DNA of 64,000 nucleotides from Nageia nagi (lineage: Eukaryota; Pinophyta): contig JBITNC010000001.1 of the NCBI GenBank assembly GCA_050084985.1, positions 60,946,001 to 61,010,000 of the forward strand, given 5' to 3'. The notes under the pieces were generated by a model. That model did no database searches. It worked only from the letters and a program-made list of their open reading frames with translations, and was not told the origin of the DNA. The stretch's first letter is position 1. Every line of letters starts with the position of its first letter. Below are positions 11,310-19,363 of the stretch, piece after piece. Made by a program: the position numbers and the translations under genes.

Positions 11310-11490
11310 ATTTAAATGCTATTTTACATTATCTCCATAATAATCATAATAAATATAAAGGTTGGATGTCTTTCTCCCGGGATAACATGTTCAAAATATT
11401 ATGAATTAGGTAAGTCAAGGCTAGCTACATTTACAAGCTCTTAGTAGATATATAAATGTTATGCTTCACCATTTTTTATAATGTTATCAT
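11310..11490. repeat. Dispersed repeat, copy 2 (pairs with 8640-8810)
   Basis: Matches the 8.64-8.81 kb repeat with small indels: ATATAAAGGTTGGATGTCT, AAGGCTAGCTACATTTA, TATGCTTCA. It borders the next PPR fragment, suggesting that repeat and PPR pieces have been copied together. Confidence 0.65.
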
Positions 11491-11665
11491 GCATATCATG
11501 AATTGCATATATTATGATAATTGCATTCCAAAAAATTACATATGCATCATGCATCTTGTCAAAATATTTCCAAGCCTTATGTATTCTTCCACATTTTGCA
11601 TACCTGTCTATGGGCCTTTTCAAGAAAATCCATTTTGTATGTATCCTAAAATCATAACAGTCCAT
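11459..11665 (-). pseudogene. PPR pseudogene fragment (MYAKCG / VxSWNAMI region)
   Basis: A 68-codon open frame on the minus strand contains IDRYAKCGRIHKAWKYFDKM followed by VIFWNAIIIIYAIH. This is the signature of one to two PPR motifs from the PLS subclass (…LIDMYAKCG.I..A..VFD.M...DV.SWNAMI..YA.HG). Several consensus residues have changed (M to R, S to F). No flanking PPR units continue in frame. PLS-class PPR proteins act in organelle RNA editing; this fragment is a relic. Confidence 0.75.
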
Positions 11666-13254
11666 GGAATTATTTACATTTATTATATACCATTAAATCA
11701 TTTGCATCATGTAAAGCAAGTCATTCTCAATAGGAGCACATGACTTATTTTCTAATCTATGAGTGTATTTGGCATTGAATTCAAGTGCTTCATCAGATCA
11801 AGGAGTTCAATATTATTAATAGATATGTGGTTATAAGTAGAAAAAAAGTTGTTTATATTAGCATGGATCAAAGTTAACTTTCACCTTGGAATGGGTACAT
11901 TTTTGGAAGGATGAATGGTAGCTTAGTAGCTTGTACAAGCATAAAAAAGGCAGTGTTTGGCCAACTTACCACTATTGGACTAGTTTTTAATTCTTAGAAA
12001 ATTTCTAGGTTGAACAATTACTTTACTTCATGATAGTTTTTGGATCATATGTTGTATCTAAAATATTTCACATAACATGTCATCATTTAAATATAAGTGC
12101 AATAAGATTCAAATTATATGCTTTATAATTATGCTTAAATGATTTAGATATTCTTTACATATTAAAGTATGCTCAAATGTTTCTCTATTTGGCTAAGTAT
12201 TGCAAACATATTTTTGCCAACTTATTACTTTTGGATTGGTTTTTGATAAATTTTTGGGTTGAATAGTTAGGGCTAGCTCTATATATCATTGTTATGCTTC
12301 AACATTATTCATAATGTTAACCACACAACCAATTTGGATGCTTCATATCATTTCATGTAATGGTGCATTTAGTTAATTTCATATCATTACTTAGATAATT
12401 TCAAGTCATGTATATATGTAATATATATGTATATATATAAATATATATAGTATATATATTATATATTATATTATATGTATGTATATATATATATATATAT
12501 AATATATATATTTATGTTATATATTAATATGTATGTATGTATGTATTAGTAGTTGGTTGGTGTACTTAGATTATTTTTGTTGGATTGTTGGAGCATTTAG
12601 ATCATTTCAATATGTTGCACTTGTAAAAAATTAAATAGTGGCTGGTTAGTTCAATTGGGTCATGCTTCATGAATCCATGGCCAACACTTTGATTAGGCTC
12701 ATTTTGATTGAGCTTGAATGCCTCAAGAAATAGAAGACAACATAGCCTGGAAGCATTTACCCAGTTATGCCCTTTTTTTCATTATTAATTTAAGACATAG
12801 TGGTTTTAAATTACCTCAATGTAAGTGATGTACTTGGTGCTTATAAATCCAAATGTTGTGGTAGAATTACTATAGAAAATATTTGAATCATTTGAGTAAT
12901 AATTGAAATTATAAAGCATATTTGAATCATTTGAGCATGATTATGTAATTCTGATCATAATAATGGAATTTTTTATCATTTGAGAATATTTGAATCTTAT
13001 TGATCTTCTTTAAAAAATAATGTTTGCATCATGCATCTTTTCAAATAATTCCCATGCCTTGCATCATGTTTTTATATCTTGAAATCATTGCAAACAATGA
13101 AATTGTATTTGCATATCATGTATTTTCTTAAAAGTCCATAATTTCCTATCATATGGTGGACTTGGATAATTTTATATTATATGTTTGAAGCATCTAGGTC
13201 AATTTTGTAGTAATATAATGGTGATACCTCTATTGAGAGATTCTAATTCATTAT
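11666..13254. repeat. Repeat-rich flank of the young retrotransposon
   Basis: Shares words with the other side of the young element. GCCAACTTACCACT near 11960 and again near 20365, and CCATGGCCAACA near 12678 and 20460, suggest both flanks belong to one repeat family. It contains a (TA)n-rich tract at 12414-12540 with GTATGTAT runs. No gene recognised. Confidence 0.5.
12414..12540. repeat. AT dinucleotide / ATGT microsatellite
   Basis: Compound run of TA repeats with TATG and GTAT interruptions. Confidence 0.85.
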
Positions 13255-13259
13255 GTTTT
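13255..13259 (+). repeat. Target site duplication, left copy (GTTTT)
   Basis: GTTTT directly precedes the LTR start TGTTAACA and is repeated at 20243-20247 directly after the other LTR. Five-base duplications are the usual product of retrotransposon integrase. Confidence 0.9.
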
Positions 13260-13546
13260 TGTTAACACATAAAAATGATTTTATGCTTTTAAATCAATAA
13301 ATTAATGAAATATGCTTGGCTTAACTATATGTCTTGAATGGATAAAAGTGACAATATCGATGTTTGGCTTGAATGGGAATATTGCATGGGTTATTTTGAA
13401 TATTACATAAATTGTCTTGAATATTGCATGGTATGTCTTGAGTATTGCGTGAATTATCTTGCTATTTGATGTATTTATCTTAAATCTTGTGAATTAACCT
13501 TATTTATGTGGATGCACGCCGACCTATGGGCGGTATTACCTATATC

Positions 13547-13556
13547 TATATAAATA
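13547..13556 (+). promoter_or_regulatory. TATA box of the 5' LTR
   Basis: TATATAAATA followed by AGGGATCTAATAGTAAGTCC. The same TATA and downstream words are kept in the old relative at about 62334-62365, where most surrounding sequence has changed. This supports a real promoter, with transcription probably starting 25-35 bases downstream. Confidence 0.7.
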
Positions 13557-13785
13557 AGGGATCTAATAGTAAGTCCACAACAACAAGGATACACATGATC
13601 CCGCGTATGGTCTTGTAAGTGGCTACCCCCTAAGGTATCTCTTGGTACCGTCTACAAGGCTGTGGTTTGTGTGCTTCCTTGCGCGAGCTATCCTGACATC
13701 TGCGATCAATTCTGATATTATACTGCTATCTGAGATATCTATATTGAAGAACTGGACCTAACTGAGAGGTCAAAGCTATCAAGAT

Positions 13786-13866
13786 AAGGCCGCCGGCGCT
13801 CCTTTGTGAACGGAAGAACACCGCCGGCGCTCTTATATTACTGAAACGGACCGCCCGCGGTCCTCT
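13786..13866 (+). repeat. Cluster of three GC-rich hairpin motifs in the 5' LTR
   Basis: Three ~15-bp GC islands about 30 bp apart: GGCCGCCGGCGCTCC (13788-13802), ACACCGCCGGCGCTCTT (13818-13834) and GGACCGCCCGCGGTCC (13848-13863). The last is a perfect 7-bp inverted repeat around CC. The first two have the palindrome CGCCGGCG as core. They belong to a family also found inside the element. Confidence 0.85.
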
Positions 13867-14140
13867 TTTGGCATCATTGCAGGTTGCGACGCTGTTGGAA
13901 AGGTAGCTTATCATCAGTACATCGCTCATATCTACATCTTCCGTTGTCAGGTACGTTCCGTGAGGTAAGTACACAAATCACGGTCTTGGTTGGTTACATT
14001 TACACTTCTGAATAGTTATATGTTGTTCATTGTGTATCTAGAATAAATTGCTATCCGTAGCTAGAATACAGATAATATTGAGTTTGTAAATAACCCCCCT
14101 ATTTACTTATTTGCATTCTCAATTTTTATTTGTAAACATT

Positions 14141-14158
14141 TGGTGAACCCGACGTGAA
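14141..14158 (+). other. Primer binding site
   Basis: Two bases after the LTR end CA comes TGGTGAACCCGACGTGAA. It begins with the TGG expected to pair with a tRNA CCA end. The old relative keeps TGGTGAACCCAATGTGAA at the same place (62934-62951), differing only by changes of the CpG-decay type. I cannot name the tRNA with confidence; it is not the common initiator-Met site. Confidence 0.75.
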
Positions 14159-14172
14159 CTACACATCATTAC

Positions 14173-14195
14173 ACTAAAACCCTAAAGGTTTTAGT
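14173..14195 (+). other. Conserved leader hairpin
   Basis: ACTAAAACC and GGTTTTAGT form a perfect 9-bp stem around CTAAA, between primer site and gag start. The old relative has the same hairpin at 62967-62988 with a different loop and one G:T pair in the stem. This position is where retroelement dimerisation or packaging signals lie; that role is inferred. Confidence 0.6.
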
Positions 14196-14229
14196 TCAGA
14201 TTAACATCTATCTTGTGAGTGTTTTAGAT

Positions 14230-14626
14230 ATGGAACAGCTCAAGTTATTCTTGCGTAGTCTTTCGAAAAGGGATTTGGATGAACTATTGGTAGAGATCAG
14301 ACATGATGATCCGGAGGGATCCGGAGGAAGGCAACATAGTGCTGAGGGTGACAATAGTAATGTTCAGGCCACAATGGAAGGTATGCAGAGGCAGATAGAT
14401 AGATTGACAAGGAGATCAGCTCCGCCTAGCGAGTCTTTCGAATTTGGTAGTCCTTTATGTGATGTCATTCGTAGGCATATGCCCCCAGCCGACTATATTA
14501 AGCCAAAGTTCAATAAGTTTAATGGTGGAGGAGATCCAAGGAGACATATACAAGGATTTCAGGATGAATGTGAACTCACAATTGGTACAGACCAAAGGTT
14601 GCAGGCTAAATTCTTCCCCAGAGCTT
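14230..14626 (+). CDS. gag, N-terminal part (before frameshift)
   Basis: Encodes the first ~132 residues of the gag structural protein, which builds the cytoplasmic particle in which reverse transcription takes place. The start is the ATG of MEQLKLFLRSLSKRDLDELL; the old relative has its ATG at the matching place (63025, MDQLRLFLQSLSRRDLDELL). It includes the beginning of the retrotransposon gag domain (DYIKPKFNKFNGGGDPRRHI). Near 14621-14626 (AGAGCTTGG) the frame is lost. The relative reads straight through SLEGEAHEWFYSLP here, so this copy appears to lack one base. The old frame runs on as nonsense to 14805, while gag continues in the +1 register of 14625. Confidence 0.85.
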
Positions 14627-17255
14627 GGAAGGAGATGCACGAGAATGGTTCTATGGCTTACCTGAAGGGTCCATTACATCATTTGCAGAATTCAGTAATT
14701 TGTTTCTGGAGCAATATAAGCATAACATCAGGAAGGAGGTTATGCTATCAGATTTATGTGTTATTAAACAGGACAGTGATGAGCAGCTGGATAAATTCGT
14801 TGTGAGGTTTAAAAAGACATGGCAGCAGGTAAAGACCAAGTTAACAGAAAAAGAGGTAAATAACATTTTTAAAGAAGCTGTTATATTGCCCCTACAATCA
14901 CATGTTATTGATTATACACATCTCACATTTTCCGATATGACATATAAATTGTTAGAGAAAGAAAAAGTACTTGTGAAGCTAGGGCTTGTAAAGTATAGCA
15001 ATGGTGATAAGGTTAAAGCAGAAGATGAGAGACCGCAATCGTCAAAGAAGGAGAAAACTATTCATGTGGTTGAGAAGACAAATGTGATGAAAGAGAGGAA
15101 ATTTGTGAAATTTCCCATACCGCCGAGGTATATCTTAAAAGATCTTATGGCAAAAAGATTATTACAACCTTTACCGAAGCGTGAGGAAGATCCTACAGTA
15201 GAAAGACCTCCTTGGTATAAGGAAGATAGATATTGCGAATACCATCAGACTAAGGGCCATACTACAAATGGGTGTATAAGCCTTAGGGATAGGGTACAGA
15301 AACTCATAGAAGAAGGATTTTATGTGTGTCCAGCAAAAGTCCAGGATGTGGAGGTAGAGCAACATGTCAATGTAATCTTCCATGAGGATGTTTGTGCGGC
15401 ACTTACAAGAGGGAGAGCTAGGGAAACGGTTGATCCAGTTACCTGCAGGAGGGAGTTACCGAAAGATCCTAGAAGTTTTGATTTGATTGAGCAACTAAAG
15501 AGTACACAAGCTAAGGTTAGTCTTTTTGAGTTACTTCAGATTTCAGCACCTCATAGGGAGATGATGAATCAGGTTTTTAGGAATAGTCAGATAGATCAAA
15601 ATATTTCTGTTGCTGCTTTTGCAGAAAAAGTAGAGATTTGGAGTAAAGGGGAAGTTATTACATTTAACCCTAGGGAAAAGCCTAGTAAGGACATCACTAA
15701 GCTTCATTCACCTTTGTTCATAGAGGTGAATGTTTTTGGAATAACAGTTAAGAGGTCATTAATAGATAGTGGGGCAGCCCTAAATATTGCTACTACTCAC
15801 TTGTTGGAACAATTTGATCCAGATATGCTACCTCCAAGGGAAGAAACTACCATGAAAGTTAAAGGATTTGATGGTATACCTAGAAAATGTGCAGGAACTA
15901 TCACACTACCGATTAAGGTTGGTAATAAAGTGATTGATACTCTATTTTATATCACGGAAGGAAAACCTTCATTCAACTTTATTCTTGGAAGACCTTGGAT
16001 AGATGATATGGATGGAGTGGCATCAACATTACATAGGTGTTTTAAATTCTGTTTTGAGGGGAATGTTTATAAGGTTGAGGCAGATGAGCAGATGGCCAAG
16101 CAATGTAACCTTGTCCTCCCAGAGAGACTGGTTCCATGTGATGTGGAAGATAATACCCTGCAAGCTAGGAATGATCAGGTTTACAGGAAAGCATTACAGA
16201 AACTTAACGTGATGGATATGGGGATTGGTTCATACGTTATCTCAAATGTCAATGAAATTAGTTCGGACGGAAACTTCACTGAACAGCAGCAAGATAAAGA
16301 AGAAGAACGCCCGCGTTCTTTTCCCACGAAAGAGGACCGCCAGCGGTTCTTTTCTAAGGAAAAAGTGGAGAAGGACCAGTCGAGTATAATTCCGTATCAG
16401 GGTGGTGATCACGATTGTCAGGACGGAATCTCAGAAATGGTGCAGATCGACGAGTGGGTAAGCAGTTGTTATGTTATTGATTGTGAGATTGATGAGGAAG
16501 ATGCTATACATACTATAGATCTATTTCAGAATGATGATGTCTTTCTAGAAACATTAGGGGCTAGAACAGAATATCCAGTAAGACATGAGAAGAGAGTTCA
16601 AACGCATTTGCTAGATATACATGCTTGTTTCGAGGAATCCAGAGATGAAAAGATTGAAGGATTGGGAGAATTACCATTTCCTTCGACATCAGAAGCCGAG
16701 GTTACTTGGTTGAATGAAGAAATTGGAGAAGTTAATATCGGCTCTCAAGAGACACCACAAATACTAAAAACAGGTAAGCTTCTTGAGGCATCATTGCAGA
16801 ATGAATTAGTTCAGTCTTTTCACGATTATTCCGAGTTATTTGCATGGTCTTACAAAGATATGCCAGGATTAGATGAGAATTTTGTGGTTCATAACCTAGT
16901 AGTTGAAAAGGGGGCAATCCCTGTAAAACAAGAGCCATGGAAAATGCCTTTTCAGATTTCATGGCTTGTAAAGAAGGAAACAGGGAAATCGCTAGAAGTT
17001 GGATTCATAAGATCCATAAACTACTCAGAATGGATGGCTGATGTAGTTCCAGTTAAGAAGCCTATAGCAGGATATGAGATATTGTCATTTATGGATAGCT
17101 TTTTGGGATATAATCAGATTAAAATCAAAGAAAATAATCAACATAAAATAGCTTTTAGAACACCCGGGGGCAACTGTTGCTACAAGGTAACCTCGTTTGG
17201 TCTCAATCTGGAATCCGAGGGTGATTCACAGGGACCTGATTTTTACGGTTCTTGA
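14625..17255 (+). CDS. gag (rest)-protease-partial reverse transcriptase polyprotein
   Basis: One 876-codon frame without stops. Residues ~1-60 are the gag core (EGDAREWFYGLPEGS…FLEQYKHNI). At ~204-217 CEYHQTKGHTTNGC forms the CxxHx4Hx4C zinc-like motif usual in Tat/Ogre-type gags, preceded by PIPPRYILKDLMAK. At ~377-460 lies the aspartic protease with DSGA (Asp at ~381) and the ILGRPWI block. From ~700 comes the RT N-terminal region (FAWSYKDMPGLDENF, GFIRSINYSEWMADVVPVKK). The FRDLN and LPHID blocks are then missing in frame, and FMDSFLGYNQIKI with the first catalytic Asp follows (~822). The protein ends just after FGL. YxDD, RNase H and integrase are absent. Two GC hairpin motifs are translated at ~560-575 (RPRSF, EDRQRFF). 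Gag and protease may still work; RT cannot. Confidence 0.9.
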   Translation: MEGDAREWFYGLPEGSITSFAEFSNLFLEQYKHNIRKEVMLSDLCVIKQDSDEQLDKFVVRFKKTWQQVKTKLTEKEVNNIFKEAVILPLQSHVIDYTHLTFSDMTYKLLEKEKVLVKLGLVKYSNGDKVKAEDERPQSSKKEKTIHVVEKTNVMKERKFVKFPIPPRYILKDLMAKRLLQPLPKREEDPTVERPPWYKEDRYCEYHQTKGHTTNGCISLRDRVQKLIEEGFYVCPAKVQDVEVEQHVNVIFHEDVCAALTRGRARETVDPVTCRRELPKDPRSFDLIEQLKSTQAKVSLFELLQISAPHREMMNQVFRNSQIDQNISVAAFAEKVEIWSKGEVITFNPREKPSKDITKLHSPLFIEVNVFGITVKRSLIDSGAALNIATTHLLEQFDPDMLPPREETTMKVKGFDGIPRKCAGTITLPIKVGNKVIDTLFYITEGKPSFNFILGRPWIDDMDGVASTLHRCFKFCFEGNVYKVEADEQMAKQCNLVLPERLVPCDVEDNTLQARNDQVYRKALQKLNVMDMGIGSYVISNVNEISSDGNFTEQQQDKEEERPRSFPTKEDRQRFFSKEKVEKDQSSIIPYQGGDHDCQDGISEMVQIDEWVSSCYVIDCEIDEEDAIHTIDLFQNDDVFLETLGARTEYPVRHEKRVQTHLLDIHACFEESRDEKIEGLGELPFPSTSEAEVTWLNEEIGEVNIGSQETPQILKTGKLLEASLQNELVQSFHDYSELFAWSYKDMPGLDENFVVHNLVVEKGAIPVKQEPWKMPFQISWLVKKETGKSLEVGFIRSINYSEWMADVVPVKKPIAGYEILSFMDSFLGYNQIKIKENNQHKIAFRTPGGNCCYKVTSFGLNLESEGDSQGPDFYGS
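16303..16350 (+). repeat. Two GC hairpin motifs inside the polyprotein frame
   Basis: AAGAACGCCCGCGTTCTT (16303-16320) is a perfect 8-bp inverted repeat around CC. GGACCGCCAGCGGTTC (16334-16349) pairs over seven positions with one G:U. They sit ~31 bp apart, the same spacing as in the LTR, in the linker between protease and RT. Confidence 0.85.
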
Positions 17256-17269
17256 AAAATCATCAAGAA

Positions 17270-17342
17270 AAGGACCGCCCGCGGTGTTAGATGAAGACCG
17301 CCGGCGTTCCAAGTCAGTAAGAAAGGATCGCCCGCGTTCCTT
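17270..17342 (+). repeat. Three GC hairpin motifs at the end of the coding region
   Basis: GGACCGCCCGCGGTG (17272-17286), GACCGCCGGCGTTCC (17296-17310) and GGATCGCCCGCGTTCC (17325-17340), about 28 bp apart. They start just after the stop codon at 17255 and precede the tandem arrays. The arms are less perfect here than at 13848 and 16303. Confidence 0.85.
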
Positions 17343-17450
17343 TTTCTGGAAAATCAGCTTATTGAGTATCATGAGTGCATCATAGATGTTTGACGAATGA
17401 TATATCCAGGAGAATATTGCTTTGAGTTTCGTGCTTACAGACTCGAATGA

Positions 17451-17930
17451 TCAGATTATCATGCTTGTGAGAGGAGTCCAGCTCCCATGATCAGATTATC
17501 ATGCTTGTGAGAGGAGTCCAGCTCCCATGATCAGATTATCATGCTTGTGAGAGGAGTCCAGCTCCCATGATCAGATTACCATGCTTGTGAGAGGAGTCCA
17601 GCTCCCATGATCAGATTACCATGCTTGTGAGAGGAGTCCAGCTCCCATGATCAGATTATCATGCTTGTGAGAGGAGTCCAGCTCCCATGATCAGATTACC
17701 ATGTTTGTGAGAGGAGTCCAGCTCCCATGATCAGATTACCATGCTTGTGAGAGGAGTCCAGCTCCCATGATCAGATTACCATGCTTGTGAGAGGAGTCCA
17801 GCTCCCATGATCAGATTACCATGCTTGTGAGAGGAGTCCAGCTCCCATGATCAGATTATCATGCTTGTGAGAGGAGTCCAGCTCCCATGATCAGATTGTC
17901 ATGCTCATGAGAGGAGTTTAGCTCCCATAG
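17451..17930 (+). repeat. Tandem array 1: 12 units of 40 bp
   Basis: Near-identical 40-bp units joined without spacers. Key words are TCAGATTATCATGCTTGTGA and GAGGAGTCCAGCTCCCATGA. Variants are mostly TTATC against TTACC. Being contiguous and inside an LTR element, this is not CRISPR. Such arrays are known downstream of pol in Ogre/Tat elements. Confidence 0.95.
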
Positions 17931-18358
17931 TCAAGATTATCATGTCCTTACCATGTGGCTATGAGTGGAGTCCAGCTCCCATAGTCAGCTTATCATGGGC
18001 TTACCATGTGGCTATGAGTGGAGTCCAGCTCCCATAGTCAAGATTATCATGTGCTTACCATGTGGCTATGAGTGGAGTCCAGCTCCCATAGTCAGCTTAT
18101 CATGTGCTTATCAGGTGGCTATGAGTGGAGTCCAGCTCCCATAGTCAAGATTATCATGTGCTTACCATGTGGCTATGAGTGGAGTCCAGCTCCCATAGTC
18201 AGCTTATCATGTGCTTATCAGGTGGCTATGAGTGGAGTCCAGCTCCCATAGTCAGCTTATCATGTGCTTATCAGGTGGCTATGAGTGGAGTCCAGCTCCC
18301 ATAGTCAAGATTATCATGTGCTTATCAGGTGGCTATGAGTGGAGTTCAGCTCCCATTA
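17931..18358 (+). repeat. Tandem array 2: ~8 units of 53-54 bp
   Basis: Alternating 54-bp (TCAAGATTATCATGTGCTTA) and 53-bp (TCAGCTTATCATGTGCTTAT) units, both ending GAGTGGAGTCCAGCTCCCAT. The alternation suggests amplification of a ~107-bp dimer. The unit shares TTATCATG and AGTCCAGCTCCCAT with array 1, so it is a derivative of it. Confidence 0.95.
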
Positions 18359-18397
18359 TCAGCTTATCATGCTTCTTAGTGGAGTGTCAGCTCCATC

Positions 18398-18872
18398 AGC
18401 TTATCATTGTTTTGCGGAGTTCGGTTCTTCGGCAACTGCAGTACACCTCTCGATGCGAGGGCTCAGTTGTGTGGAACTTAGCTCTCACATATCTGCTTAT
18501 CATGTTTTGCGGAGTTCGGTTCTTCGGCAACTGGAGTACACCTCTTGTGTGAGGGCTCAGTTGTGTGGATACTTAGCTCTCCCCCTCTAGCTTATCATTG
18601 TTTTGCGGAGTTCGGTTCTTCGGCAACTGGAGTACACCTCTTGTGTGAGGGCTCAGTTGTGTGGATACTTAGCTCTCCCCCTCTAGCTTATCATTGTTTT
18701 GCGGAGTTCGGTTCTTCGGCAACTGCAGTACACCTCTTGATGAGAGGGCTCAGTTGTGTGGATACTTAGCTCTCACATATCAGCTTATCATTGTTTTGCG
18801 GAGTTCGGTTCTTCGGCAGCTGGAGTACACCTCTTGATGAGAGGGCTCAGTTGTGTGGATACTTAGCTCTCA
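18398..18872 (+). repeat. Tandem array 3: 5 units of ~95 bp
   Basis: Each unit has AGCTTATCATTGTTTTGCGG, AGTTCGGTTCTTCGGCAACT, a GTACACCTC stretch and GGGCTCAGTTGTGTGG, ending TTAGCTCTC. Unit starts are near 18398, 18492, 18588, 18683 and 18780. The TTATCATG-like start and CTCAG/AGCTC words link it to arrays 1 and 2. Open frames over this array are artefacts of the repeat. Confidence 0.93.
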
Positions 18873-18884
18873 CCTGTGTTTGGT

Positions 18885-18990
18885 TATGGTTATCATGTTT
18901 GGTCTTGTGAGTTGATCATGTGTGTTATCATGTCTTGGCTTGTGAGTTGATCATGTGTGTTATCATGTCTTGGTCTTGTGAGTTGTTCAT
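18885..18990 (+). repeat. Tandem array 4: ~3 units of ~36 bp
   Basis: Units of TTATCATGTCTTGGTCTTGT followed by GAGTTGATCATGTGTG, again carrying TTATCATG. It merges into less ordered GTCTTGT/GTCAAGT sequence up to about 19090. Confidence 0.8.
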
Positions 18991-19350
18991 GTTTTGTCTT
19001 GTGATGTAGTCTTGTCAAGTTGTCGTCCGGCCGGCATGTGTGGTCAAGTCGTCTGTCTGGTCATTGTCATATGTGTGGTCAAGTTTGTTGTCTTGGGTCA
19101 TCAACATTGCGGCAAAGATTATCAGCTTATCAGACTATCACCTTCTACAGCAAAACGCAAGGGGCAAGCATGCCCAAGGTAATGTAAAAAGGGAGTTTTC
19201 TCAACCTATATCTAGCCTTATCATGATGTTGCTTAAGTTTGGAATGGTTAGTGTTAATCATTGCTTATCAAAATTGCTTGCTATGATGTTGTGTTTTTAC
19301 TTTGAATGTAAAATCTCAAGTCATCTCATGATTTCTTCGATTTCACATCC
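18991..19350 (+). other. 3' untranslated region of the young element
   Basis: Sequence between the arrays and the polypurine tract, with a few extra TTATCA words near 19120. Short open frames here have no recognisable content. Confidence 0.6.
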
Positions 19351-19363
19351 AAAGTGGGGCATC
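19351..19363 (+). other. Polypurine tract
   Basis: AAAGTGGGGCATC directly before the 3' LTR start TGTTAACA. It primes plus-strand DNA synthesis in LTR elements. The purine run is AAAGTGGGG. Confidence 0.7.

Larger units (their letters stand above)
13260..14138 (+). repeat. 5' LTR of the young gypsy element
   Basis: 879 bp from TGTTAACA to TTTGTAAACA with TG...CA ends. Identical to 19364-20242 except one base. It contains a TATA box and three GC-rich hairpin motifs. An antisense open frame at 13726-13974 exists only because of the GC motifs and is not taken as a gene. Confidence 0.95.

Noticed and set aside
13726-13974. Antisense gene in the LTR (and its copy at 19830-20078)
   Set aside because: The frame is open because of the GC hairpin motifs. 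It is present in both LTRs and has no recognisable domain.
14600-14660. Programmed ribosomal frameshift in gag
   Set aside because: No slippery heptamer or downstream structure was evident, it lies inside the gag core, and the old relative is continuous here.
15171-15383. Opposite-strand reading frames inside the polyprotein (also 14455-14866, 16732-16962)
   Set aside because: Shadows of the plus-strand gag-protease frame, with no domain content.
18232-18769. Small proteins rich in Ser, Cys and His over the arrays
   Set aside because: Repeating peptides follow the tandem DNA unit, start and stop at random units and have no family.
17451-18990. CRISPR-like repeat array
   Set aside because: Units are contiguous with no unique spacers, vary gradually, and lie inside an LTR retrotransposon.
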